Shown here piece after piece: positions 1 through 7,742 of a stretch of 64,000 nt of DNA. The notes under the pieces were generated by a model. The model was not told the DNA's origin and ran no database searches. It saw only the letters and a program-made list of their open reading frames with translations. The stretch is from Paenibacillus fonticola DSM 21315 (GTDB lineage Bacteria > Bacillota > Bacilli > Paenibacillales > Paenibacillaceae). Within the stretch, counting starts at the first letter, position 1. Each line of letters opens with the position of its first letter. The stretch spans positions 1 through 64,000 of the forward strand of contig NZ_KB907246.1 in the NCBI RefSeq assembly GCF_000381905.1, given 5' to 3'. Made by a program: the position numbers and the translations under genes.

Positions 1-604
1 CAAGAAAGGCACTTGACAAGCTCACGCCGGAGCACGAGGCCCGGGAGCAAACGAAGGTTCGGGAGAGAATATGCGTGATTCGTTTGCACTAGGTTTGCCA
101 AGAACTGAACGTGCGTTTCTAGCTTGCAAAAGCTCTCCTTGACGAAGACATAACATGTGGTACCCAACCCACGGATAGCAGCGTGCCGACCGTCGCTCGC
201 ATTTTTGCTCTCGTGCCACGTGCTCAGGCAGAAAAAATAGAGGGTTTGACAAAAACGTTCATAGCAACGAATCTCAGCCACGCTATTTGCGGTTTATCCT
301 CTGTTTGGAGCAGTAAAGATTGAAATAACGTTGCCCAGCTTCGTTACATTTTGAGAAGGGTTATTTTTAAACAGATAGCGATTATCAGCTTCGTTATAAA
401 ATTTCGTTCACGTTCTGAGTCACATTTTCGATCTAAGCCCTGGGAAAGGAATCGTCTTGGATGGCAAACAAGAGCAAGAAAGAAATAAACCAGTTTAACT
501 TGTAAGTGAAAGTGACAAATAACACTGAACTTGAACAGATTTGTGGTCAGGCTAGCGTCTTTAGGTGCAGTTTGGCAACAGGGAATTATCCCCCGAAGAG
601 CAAA
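1..604. other. Intergenic region with no convincing gene
   Basis: No reading frame here has a ribosome binding site and a recognisable product. The visible structure is a diverged copy of the dispersed inverted-repeat element at 265-396 and a 14-codon frame beginning MANKSKKE at 461 that stops at 505. That start resembles the first residues of IS200-type TnpA transposases, and the hairpin at 605-623 resembles the end of such an element, so an internally deleted IS200 relic is possible. This is a weak inference. Confidence 0.4.
265..396. repeat. Diverged copy of dispersed inverted-repeat element (locus D)
   Basis: Three units of 21 bp with a 7-7-7 layout lie at 265-285, 326-346 and 376-396. 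The two later units end in TTCGTTA and begin TAACGTT and TAGCGAT. Their spacing of 61 and 50 bp matches the last three units of the better copies at 15396-15578 and 61090-61273. The divergence suggests an old or variant copy. Confidence 0.5.
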
Positions 605-623
605 CCACCCGTTGGACGGGTGG
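605..623 (+). repeat. Perfect hairpin, possible IS200/IS605-type element end
   Basis: CCACCCGT and ACGGGTGG flank a 3-nt loop, giving an 8-bp perfect stem followed by TCATGATT. Hairpins of this type sit at the subterminal ends of IS200/IS605 elements, which have no terminal inverted repeats. No transposase gene remains between here and the MANKSKKE frame at 461. It could also be an unrelated terminator-like hairpin, although it has no T-run. Confidence 0.35.
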
Positions 624-683
624 TCATGATTGATGGCAAAGAAAGAGGATGGAAATCAACAGGGCCAAGCTGTCAGCTGGTTA

Positions 684-713
684 AAAAAGGGGCTCTGCCA
701 TGATGACAGAGCC
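684..713 (-). terminator. Rho-independent terminator of the cidAB operon
   Basis: On the minus strand GGCTCTG and CAGAGCC pair around a short loop and are followed by six T residues. It lies about 45 nt past the cidB stop codon. Confidence 0.85.
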
Positions 714-754
714 TAAATCATCTATATTAATTTAAGAAACCCCTGAAAAAAACA

Positions 755-1438
755 TCAACCCAGCAGGAGGGAGATCAGCACGGGCGCAGCTCCCAGCGTG
801 AACAGGGCAGCTAAAATCATGGAGATGCTGGAAATCGTTCCGGTTAGAGAACTAAACTCAAAGGCTTTGGAAGTTCCCGTACCATGGGCTCCCGTGCCGA
901 GCAATACGCCGCGGGCAATTTCATTTTCAATCCGGAACCATTTCAGGACAAACGGCCCGATAATGCTGCCGAGCAGCCCGGTAATGACTGCGAAAACGGC
1001 GGTAATATTCGGGACCCCGCCGATCGCTTGGGAGACACTCATGGCGATCGGAGCCGTTACGGAACGGGGAATCAGGCTGCTGACAAGCTGATGGTCAAGC
1101 CGCATCCATTCCGCCAGCAAGGCGGAGGAGAGCATGGCGACGATCGAGCCGGACAGCACGCTGATGAGAATGACAGCCGCATGCTTTTTGAGCACGTTAT
1201 AGTATTTATACAGAGGTATGGCAAAAGCAATCGTTGCGGGCTGGAGCATATCGCTCAGCCACTGGCCTCCGGAGTTGTATGATTCGTAAGGGATATTCGT
1301 CCACATCAGACCTGCAATAAGTACGATGGGAGTAACAAGTAAGGGGGACAAATAGACACGCGGTCTAGCCTGGTACAGCCGTTTCGATAAACTATAGATC
1401 AGGAGGGTAAGGACAAGCCAGAACAGACCGGTCATCAT
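755..1438 (-). CDS. cidB: LrgB/CidB family holin-associated membrane protein
   Basis: A 227-residue polytopic inner-membrane protein of the LrgB/CidB (YwbG) family. The family pairs with small CidA/LrgA holin-like proteins and affects murein hydrolase activity, overflow metabolism and cell death. Visible family features are the early SPLLVTP segment, the RSVTAPIAM stretch in the middle and the GTGAHGTGTSKAFE motif near residue 180, with hydrophobic segments throughout. The length is normal for the family. Its ATG overlaps the cidA stop by 4 bp, so the two are translationally coupled, and a strong terminator follows. The divergent LysR gene is the likely regulator. Whether the physiological role is pyruvate/acetate export or lysis control cannot be read from sequence. 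Confidence 0.9.
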   Translation of the reverse strand: MMTGLFWLVLTLLIYSLSKRLYQARPRVYLSPLLVTPIVLIAGLMWTNIPYESYNSGGQWLSDMLQPATIAFAIPLYKYYNVLKKHAAVILISVLSGSIVAMLSSALLAEWMRLDHQLVSSLIPRSVTAPIAMSVSQAIGGVPNITAVFAVITGLLGSIIGPFVLKWFRIENEIARGVLLGTGAHGTGTSKAFEFSSLTGTISSISMILAALFTLGAAPVLISLLLG

Positions 1439-1815
1439 GAAGCTTTACTCTCCCTTCGCTTCGTTATGCGTGAGGCAATCAGCCCCGAGCTAAGCATAAC
1501 GATAAATGTGCTGGCAATAACGACAATCAGAATCCGGACACCATCGCTCTCCAGGAGCGGAATATATTTCATGACGCCGACCGCGGACGGAACGAAGAAC
1601 AACAGCAGTTCGGCCAGAAGCAGGTTTGCCCCTTGCTCGACCCAGGTCAGCTTGATTACTTTGCTTTTTAGCAGTACGAAAATAACGATAATCCCCAAAA
1701 TGGAACCCGGAACAGGCAAATGAAGCAGCTCGGCCAATCTGTTCATTGCGATCGAAATGAAGAATAAAATTGTTACCTGAACAACGCTTGTCGTCATCTT
1801 TTGCAGCTTTTCCAT
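1435..1815 (-). CDS. cidA: CidA/LrgA family holin-like protein
   Basis: A 126-residue membrane protein of the CidA/LrgA (YwbH) family with four predicted transmembrane segments. The family signature is visible as AELLHLPVPGSILGIIV around residues 28-44, followed by WVEQGANLLLAELLLFFVPSAVGVM. The C-terminus is short and basic (SRITKRRESKAS). AAAGGAG lies about 10 nt before the ATG. It is the first gene of the cidA-cidB operon, transcribed away from the LysR regulator. By analogy with Bacillus and Staphylococcus it should respond to acetate or pyruvate overflow. Confidence 0.9.
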   Translation of the reverse strand: MEKLQKMTTSVVQVTILFFISIAMNRLAELLHLPVPGSILGIIVIFVLLKSKVIKLTWVEQGANLLLAELLLFFVPSAVGVMKYIPLLESDGVRILIVVIASTFIVMLSSGLIASRITKRRESKAS

Positions 1816-1848
1816 CGCCTTTAGGCTCCTTTCGTCATAGTTTTGGTA

Positions 1849-1876
1849 ATGAAAATATTACAACAGTTACTTTCAT
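1849..1876. promoter_or_regulatory. Dyad between cidA and cidR, possible LysR operator
   Basis: ATGAAA and TTTCAT, 16 nt apart, form an imperfect AT-rich dyad in the 139-bp divergent gap. LysR-type regulators usually bind such T-N11-A-like dyads between their own gene and the divergent target. The assignment is by position and symmetry only. Confidence 0.4.
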
Positions 1877-1954
1877 GAGTAAAATGAATAATAATAATGT
1901 ATACTATTCCTAAAAGTTATCATTAAATCAGGCCAGAGGAGATTGGATTCAATT

Positions 1955-2842
1955 ATGGATATTCGTCAGCTTCAGTACTTAATCGAAGTAGCCCGGTTTA
2001 GAAGCTTCACGAAAGCAGCGGAATCTTTATTTATTACGCAGCCAGCAATCAGCAAGGCGATCAAAGCGATGGAGACCGAGCTTGGGGTAGTGCTGTTCGA
2101 CAGGCAGGGAAAAAAAGTAGAGCTGACCGACGCCGGGCAGATCATTGCTGGACAGGCTCAGCATATCGTTGCCTCCTTCCACAATCTGACCTCTGAACTG
2201 GATGATTTGCGCAATTTGAAAAAGGGGCATATCCGCATCGGCCTGCCGCCGATGGTCGGCGCCAGCTTTTTTCCAAAAGTGATCGGTCAATTTCATAAAC
2301 AGTATCCGGACATTACCATCCAGCTGTACGAAGACGGAGCGAAGAAAGTAGAGCTTGAAGTCGCCGCTGGCTCGCTGGAAGTAGGTGTAGTCGTGCTGCC
2401 GACGACGCAGGAGGGCTTATGCAGCTTTCCGTTTGTCGAGGAAAAATTGAACCTGGTCGTGCATCCTTCTCATCCATTAGCGGAGCAGAGCGAGGTGGAG
2501 CTGCCTCAGCTGGCCCAGGACGATTTCGTTCTGTTCCGGGAAGACTTCACGCTGCATGACCGGATTATCGGCGAATGCGCGAGATTTGGATTTCAGCCTC
2601 ATGTCATTTATGAGAGCTCGCAATGGGATTTGATCAGTGAAATGGTGGCGGTAGGCCTGGGCATTACCTTGCTGCCGGAGACGATTTGCCGGGAGATCGA
2701 TAATAAACGGGTCAGAATTATCCCGCTCGTGAAGCCTGTCATTCCGTGGAAACTGGGGATCATATGGCGGGAGGACCGGTATATGTCATTCGCGACCAGA
2801 GAATGGATTGCTTTTGCCAAGTCGGAGCTGGCCCAGGTATGA
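1955..2842 (+). CDS. cidR: LysR-type regulator of the cid operon (CidR-like)
   Basis: A 295-residue LysR-family regulator. The N-terminal winged helix reads MDIRQLQYLIEVARFRSF, with the recognition helix around TQPAISKAIKAMETELG. The rest is a periplasmic-binding-like effector domain. An in-frame TTG at 1943 exists, but it abuts the GAGGAGA ribosome binding site, so the ATG at 1955, giving the typical LysR start, was chosen. The gene diverges from cidAB, the arrangement of ywbI/ywbHG, where the effector is acetate/pyruvate metabolism. A 33-bp segment covering its last codons and stop is duplicated in tandem just downstream (2819-2886). Confidence 0.85.
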   Translation: MDIRQLQYLIEVARFRSFTKAAESLFITQPAISKAIKAMETELGVVLFDRQGKKVELTDAGQIIAGQAQHIVASFHNLTSELDDLRNLKKGHIRIGLPPMVGASFFPKVIGQFHKQYPDITIQLYEDGAKKVELEVAAGSLEVGVVVLPTTQEGLCSFPFVEEKLNLVVHPSHPLAEQSEVELPQLAQDDFVLFREDFTLHDRIIGECARFGFQPHVIYESSQWDLISEMVAVGLGITLLPETICREIDNKRVRIIPLVKPVIPWKLGIIWREDRYMSFATREWIAFAKSELAQV

Positions 2843-2886
2843 TAAGCGCAGCTAAGTCGGAGCTGGCCCAAGTATGATAAACGCAG
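2819..2886 (+). repeat. Tandem duplication over the cidR stop codon
   Basis: A 33-bp segment starting AAGTCGGAGCTGGCCCA occurs at 2819-2851 and again at 2854-2886 with only 2 differences. The first copy carries the cidR stop; the second lies after it and feeds a weak hairpin at 2878-2904 (TAAACGC ... GCGTTTA) without a T-run. Confidence 0.9.
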
Positions 2887-3060
2887 GAGTGGGCTCCGCG
2901 TTTATCTGTGATGATCATGGGCTGAAATACATTCCGATGGTATAATAAGGACATGAATCAACTGAAAAATGAACAATGTTATGAACCACGTTATGAAAAA
3001 AATGAAATATGAAAAATGAGAAATGGGATGTTGATGCTTTCATTAGAGGGGGAGACAGAA

Positions 3061-4107
3061 ATGGCAGTTCAAGTAGGACTAATTGGCTTCGGATTATCCG
3101 GTTCGGTGTTTCATGCTCCATTAATTCATTGGACGGAGGGCTTGAAACTGGCGGCAGTCGTATCTTCTCAGCAGGACAAAGTTCATGAGAGCTATCCGGA
3201 TGCAAAAGTGTACCAGGATGTAGAATCTATGCTGCAGGATAATGATATTCGCATCGTAGTCATCTCCAGTCCCAACTTGACGCACTATGATTATGCAGCC
3301 CGGGCATTGGAAGCAGGCAAGCATGTCGTCGTCGAGAAACCTTTTACGAACAGCTCAGAGGAGGCCGAACGGCTTATTGCGCTTGCCAGAGAGAAGAACT
3401 TGCTGCTTACGGTATATCATAACCGCCGCTGGGACAATGATTTCCTGACGATTACCCGTCTTTTGGAGTCCGGCGTGCTGGGCAGCATTTCTTATTATGA
3501 AGCGCATTTTGACCGCTTCCGTCCGCAGGTGACCCGGCGCTGGCGGGAGCAAGATTTGCCTGGATCCGGTATGTTGTACGATTTGGGTTCGCATCTGATC
3601 GATCAGGCTTTGACCTTATTCGGCAAGCCGAACACGGTGTGGGCGGATTTACGCAAAGAGCGGAAGGGCGGTAAGGCCAACGATTATTTCCATCTGGTGC
3701 TTGGGTATTCAAATCTTAGAGTAGTGCTGCACGCCGGATCATTGGTTCGTGAGCAGGGTCCGCGATTTATTTTGCACGGAGACCGGGGAAGTTTTATCAA
3801 GCATGGATTTGACCCGCAGGAAGCGCAGCTTAGAAAAGGGCTGGGTCCTGGCGGCGAGGATTGGGGTCGGGATGCTGAAGATCAATTCGGCAAGCTGACG
3901 ACAGATATCGGCGGTCTTCCCTTTACCGGTACGATTGAGACGGTGCTTGGAAGCTATGAGATGTTCTACCGGAAGCTTGCGGATGCCGTAAGTCAAGGAG
4001 GGCAAGCGCCTGTGCCAGCAGAGGATGCGTGTGATGTGATCCGCATTATTGAATTGGCTATGAAAAGCCATTCCCTGGGACGGGTTGTTACGCTGGACAA
4101 CCGTTAA
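3061..4107 (+). CDS. iolW: Gfo/Idh/MocA family dehydrogenase, IolW-like
   Basis: A 348-residue NAD(P)-dependent oxidoreductase of the Gfo/Idh/MocA family. The Rossmann motif GLIGFGLSGSVFHAP is at residues 6-20, VVEKPFT (catalytic-lysine motif) near 95-101, and YHNRRWDNDF near 120. The last stretch and DLGSHLIDQ are very close to B. subtilis YvaA/IolW, an NADP-dependent scyllo-inositol dehydrogenase, so this is the best specific guess. The ATG at 3061 has GAGGGGGAG at good spacing; an upstream in-frame ATG at 3016 has no good site. No other inositol genes are nearby, so the substrate is uncertain. Confidence 0.8.
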   Translation: MAVQVGLIGFGLSGSVFHAPLIHWTEGLKLAAVVSSQQDKVHESYPDAKVYQDVESMLQDNDIRIVVISSPNLTHYDYAARALEAGKHVVVEKPFTNSSEEAERLIALAREKNLLLTVYHNRRWDNDFLTITRLLESGVLGSISYYEAHFDRFRPQVTRRWREQDLPGSGMLYDLGSHLIDQALTLFGKPNTVWADLRKERKGGKANDYFHLVLGYSNLRVVLHAGSLVREQGPRFILHGDRGSFIKHGFDPQEAQLRKGLGPGGEDWGRDAEDQFGKLTTDIGGLPFTGTIETVLGSYEMFYRKLADAVSQGGQAPVPAEDACDVIRIIELAMKSHSLGRVVTLDNR

Positions 4108-4288
4108 TGATTTTATCCAGCTAGAATGACGCGTTGAATAGCGGTGCCTAGCTCTGCCACGCTATGTGCCAGAACGGAAGCATTACATGACGGTGATCGA
4201 CCGCATGCATGGTCTCCGCTGAAAGATGCTATATGATCTCCTATGTGACATAACCTAATTTCCCCGTGACATCACCTTAATTTAGCGA

Positions 4289-4334
4289 GGAGGCTATCCT
4301 GCAAGTCGTAAAGGGCTTGGGGTAGCCTCTTTTT
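4289..4334 (+). terminator. Rho-independent terminator after the IolW-like gene
   Basis: GAGGCTATCC pairs with GGTAGCCTC around a 20-nt loop and is followed by TTTTTG. The rest of the 4108-4420 gap shows no gene or other structure. Confidence 0.8.
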
Positions 4335-4420
4335 GTTGTGGGATGTGAGGCATGCATATTTTCCAATGTTCGAGCAGACAATACAAAAACCGATTATGAA
4401 AAAAAAGGAGAGAACCATCG

Positions 4421-5239
4421 ATGAGAATGGTTTTGATGTCTGCAATAGCGGCTTGTTGTCTCCTCGGATTAATTTATGGAGGGCAGGTAAGCCCGGCTTC
4501 AGCTGCAGCAGACGGGCCATACCATTTCGGCTTTAAGAGAAGCGTTAACGGGCAGCTTCCCTCGATCAATGAAGAAGGATTCAAGCCGATCGTGGATAAA
4601 CATGGGGCGTTATTTCTGGGAGATACATCGCGCAAGGAGTTGTTTTTAACATTTGATAACGGCTATGAGAACGGGTATACAACTTTTATTTTAGATACGC
4701 TCAAGGCAAAGAAAGTGCCGGCGGTTTTTTTTGTGACGGGGCATTTTGTGAAAGATCAGCCAGCACTCGTGAAACGAATGGCTGCGGAAGGACATATCGT
4801 AGGCAATCACTCATGGAGCCATCCGGATATGACGGCGATTTCCGACGCTCAGATCAAGGAGGAACTTGAAAGGGTCAACAAGGAAATTGTAGCTTTAACC
4901 GGACGCAGCGACAGAGGCTATTTACGGCCGCCTCGGGGGATTTTTAACGAACGGACACTGCGCGTAACGAAGGAGCTTGGCTATACGAACGTTTTCTGGT
5001 CGGCCGCCTACAAGGATTGGGATACGAAGGAGCAGCATGGCAGTGATTATGCCTTTAAAAAAGTAGTGTCCCAGCTGCATCCGGGGGCGATTATTTTGCT
5101 GCACTCGGTTTCAAAGGATAATAAAGAAGCGCTTGGCGCCATTATTGATGAGGCCCGGCGGCAAGGGTATGAGTTCAAAGCATTCCCTGAATTGCGGGGG
5201 ATGGACCTGCCCTTCATGCCCTTTGGCATGGCGATGTAG
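4421..5239 (+). CDS. pdaA: Polysaccharide deacetylase PdaA (muramic delta-lactam synthesis)
   Basis: A 272-residue secreted carbohydrate esterase family 4 protein. The signal peptide covers roughly residues 1-28, ending near SPASA. The NodB domain shows LTFDNGYENGY (Asp of motif 1), HSWSHPD (motif 2), LRPPRG (motif 3) and LLHSVSKDN. Both TFDNGYENGY and VTGHFVKDQP are characteristic of PdaA, which removes N-acetyl groups from MurNAc so that cortex peptidoglycan can form muramic delta-lactam, needed for germination-specific lysis. AAGGAG precedes the ATG. It stands alone between two terminators. In sporulating relatives it is expressed in the forespore; no sigma-G promoter was confirmed here. 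Confidence 0.92.
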   Translation: MRMVLMSAIAACCLLGLIYGGQVSPASAAADGPYHFGFKRSVNGQLPSINEEGFKPIVDKHGALFLGDTSRKELFLTFDNGYENGYTTFILDTLKAKKVPAVFFVTGHFVKDQPALVKRMAAEGHIVGNHSWSHPDMTAISDAQIKEELERVNKEIVALTGRSDRGYLRPPRGIFNERTLRVTKELGYTNVFWSAAYKDWDTKEQHGSDYAFKKVVSQLHPGAIILLHSVSKDNKEALGAIIDEARRQGYEFKAFPELRGMDLPFMPFGMAM

Positions 5240-5284
5240 CAGGCAGCAAAGCAGCGGTGTATAAAAATGGCACAATTCAAAACA

Positions 5285-5332
5285 GGGGGCCGTCGCAAGT
5301 AGAAATCATCTACTTGCCGCGGCTCCTTTTTA
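5285..5332 (+). terminator. Rho-independent terminator after pdaA
   Basis: GCAAGTAG and CTACTTGC form the upper stem and GGGCCG/CGGCTCC the lower, followed by TTTTTAA. Confidence 0.8.
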
Positions 5333-5526
5333 ATGTCAGAACAACGGGGAGTAAGGCTGATGGACGATGGCGTATACGGGTGCGTATGCGTGCGGTTTAC
5401 TGCGGGTTCGCCTGGTGTAATCGCGGTATTTGACATTGAAAAATGACGGAAATATAATTAGGTGTACTAATAAATAGGAATGCTAATTATTAAATAGTAT
5501 AAATAAATTTCAGGGGAGATGATCGT

Positions 5527-6018
5527 GTGATTATGGGCGACGATCCGGTAGCCCAACGTCTTATTGAAGCAGTTCACCGTTTTCGCCGCGCGGAATGGCA
5601 CAAGATGGCGATAAATGGCTGGAGCAATAGTGAAATCAAGATGCTGATGTGTATTCAGTGGGGGTGTACTCAGGATGAGAGAGGCTCCTCTGTTTCCTCG
5701 CTAAGCTCCATGATGCAGGTGACCTCGCCGACCATTACCCAGTTGATCAAGAGCCTGGAGCGCGGGGAGCTGGTTACCAGATATAACGATCAGGAGGACC
5801 GGCGCGTTGTCAGGGTGAAGCTCACAGAGAAGGGGAAGGCTGTGACTAAGCAAGCCCGGGAGGATATGACCAGCAGATTCAAGGATCTATATGCGCATTT
5901 GGGGAAGGAGAAGACCGAGCAGCTTGCCTCGCTGCTTGAACAGGTCTACGAGCATTTGGAGGCTCATTTGCAAGAAAAGCGCGATATTGATAGAGAAAGT
6001 GGAGATGAGGGACGATGA
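5527..6018 (+). CDS. MarR-family transcriptional regulator
   Basis: A 163-residue winged-helix regulator of the MarR family. The recognition region reads VSSLSSMMQVTSPTITQLIKSLE, and the wing is YNDQEDRRVVRVKLTEKGK, the DRR motif typical of MarR proteins. GTG at 5527 is preceded by AGGGGAG at 8-nt spacing. Its stop overlaps the start of the following ABC exporter gene (ATGA), so it is the first cistron of a MarR-ABC-ABC operon. By analogy it should repress the operon until a drug or stress ligand binds. The AT-rich promoter region at 5450-5510 contains TAATTAT and TAAATAG repeats but no clear palindrome. Confidence 0.88.
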   Translation: MIMGDDPVAQRLIEAVHRFRRAEWHKMAINGWSNSEIKMLMCIQWGCTQDERGSSVSSLSSMMQVTSPTITQLIKSLERGELVTRYNDQEDRRVVRVKLTEKGKAVTKQAREDMTSRFKDLYAHLGKEKTEQLASLLEQVYEHLEAHLQEKRDIDRESGDEGR

Positions 6019-7742
6019 TCAAGCTTTTTCGATATTTGAAGCCGTACTGGCTGCTGGTACTCGCCGTGCTAGTACTGGTGTTTTTTCAATCGCTGTCCGA
6101 GCTGTACCTGCCAACGCTTATGGCGGATATCGTAGATATTGGTGTTGTAAAAGGAGATACGCCCTATATTTGGAAGATTGGCTCCTTTATGCTGCTTGTA
6201 GCGCTCGGAGGCATGTTCTGCTCCATTGCAGCAAGTTATTTCTCTGCCAGAGCGGCGACGGGATTTGGCAAAATTTTGCGCGGAAAAGTATTTAACCATG
6301 TTGAAAATTTCTCGCTGGAGGAATTCGACAAAGTCGGTACTGCCTCGCTGATAACACGTACAACGAACGATATTACGCAAATTCAGCAGGTGCTGATTAT
6401 GATGCTGCGTATGATGGTCATGGCTCCTATGATGTGTATCGGCGGCATTATTATGGCCATCTCGAAGGACGCCCGGCTGTCGCTTATTTTCGTAGTCGTT
6501 CTGCCTGTGCTGGCGCTGGCTATTTTCCTGATTGCCCGGAAAGGGCTTCCTTTATTCAAAGCGATCCAGAAGAAGATCGACAAGCTGAATCTCGTCCTGC
6601 GGGAAAATTTGACCGGGATTCGCGTCATTCGTTCCTTCAACCGCATTCAGCATGAGAAAATGCGCTTTGATCAGGCGAACTACGATTTGACGGATACCTC
6701 GATCAAGGTGAACAAAATTATGGCTTTCATGATGCCGGTCATGATGCTGGTAATGAACTTATCGTCCGTAGCGATCATTTGGTTCGGCGGGCTTCGTATT
6801 GATGCAGGATCGATGCAGGTGGGCGATCTGATGGCATTTCTGCAGTATGCGATGCAGATCATGTTCTCGCTCCTCATGGTTTCGATGATGTTTGTCATGG
6901 TTCCGCGGGCCTCAGTTTCGGCAGTCCGAATTAATGAGGTGCTTGATATGGAGCCGGTAATCAAAGATACAGAGACCGTTGGAAGTCCAACTGGACAAAA
7001 AGGCTATGTCGAGTTCCAGAACGTAACATTCAGCTATCCCGGCGCGGAGCAGCCGGCTATTCAAAATATCAGCTTCGCCGCTCGCCCGGGGGAAGTAACG
7101 GCGATTATAGGCGGCACAGGCTCAGGTAAATCAACGCTTATCAGCATGATCCCGAGATTTTACGATGTGGAGAGTGGACGCGTGCTTGTAAATGGCACCG
7201 ATGTGCGGGATATGCCGCAGCAGGAGCTGCGTGCGAAGATCGGCTTCGTTCCGCAGAAGGCGGTTCTGTTCACGGGAACAATTGGCGAGAACATTCGCTA
7301 CGGCAAAGAGGATGCTACCGATGAGGAAGTATGGCATGCGGCGCAAATAGCTCAGGCTGCGGATTTCGTCGCTAAGATGGAGGACGGCTATGAATCTCCA
7401 ATCGCTCAAGGCGGCACGAATCTTTCCGGGGGACAGAAGCAGCGTCTCTCCATTGCGCGCGCTTTGGTGCGGCAGGCGGAAGTTTATATATTTGATGACA
7501 GTTTCTCGGCGCTCGATTTCAAGACCGATTCCAAGCTGCGTGCAGCGCTGAAGCAGGAAACGAAACAGTCTACCGTCATTATCGTTGCTCAAAGAGTAAG
7601 CACGGTGCTTGAGGCTGACCAGATCATCGTAATGGATGAGAGCAAAATTGCAGGAATCGGCAAGCACCACGAACTTATGGAGACGTGTGACGTGTACAAA
7701 GAAATCGTCTTGTCTCAGCTTTCAGAGGAGGAGATCGCATGA
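6015..7742 (+). CDS. ABC exporter half-transporter with degenerate ATPase site
   Basis: A 575-residue half-transporter: an N-terminal type I exporter membrane domain (about residues 1-310, six helices) and a C-terminal nucleotide-binding domain. Walker A is GGTGSGKST, the signature LSGGQKQR, and Walker B IFDDSFSALD. The catalytic glutamate after Walker B is replaced by aspartate, and the switch histidine by glutamine (VIIVAQRVST). This is the pattern of the degenerate subunit in heterodimeric exporters such as TM287/288. It overlaps the MarR gene and the partner gene by 4 bp each. Likely role: multidrug or lipid-like substrate export with the next protein. Confidence 0.9.
   Translation: MIKLFRYLKPYWLLVLAVLVLVFFQSLSELYLPTLMADIVDIGVVKGDTPYIWKIGSFMLLVALGGMFCSIAASYFSARAATGFGKILRGKVFNHVENFSLEEFDKVGTASLITRTTNDITQIQQVLIMMLRMMVMAPMMCIGGIIMAISKDARLSLIFVVVLPVLALAIFLIARKGLPLFKAIQKKIDKLNLVLRENLTGIRVIRSFNRIQHEKMRFDQANYDLTDTSIKVNKIMAFMMPVMMLVMNLSSVAIIWFGGLRIDAGSMQVGDLMAFLQYAMQIMFSLLMVSMMFVMVPRASVSAVRINEVLDMEPVIKDTETVGSPTGQKGYVEFQNVTFSYPGAEQPAIQNISFAARPGEVTAIIGGTGSGKSTLISMIPRFYDVESGRVLVNGTDVRDMPQQELRAKIGFVPQKAVLFTGTIGENIRYGKEDATDEEVWHAAQIAQAADFVAKMEDGYESPIAQGGTNLSGGQKQRLSIARALVRQAEVYIFDDSFSALDFKTDSKLRAALKQETKQSTVIIVAQRVSTVLEADQIIVMDESKIAGIGKHHELMETCDVYKEIVLSQLSEEEIA

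Noticed and set aside
22-252. A 76-codon minus-strand frame at the window start
   Set aside because: No ribosome binding site or recognisable domain, and the composition is arginine/cysteine-rich as in random GC-rich sequence.
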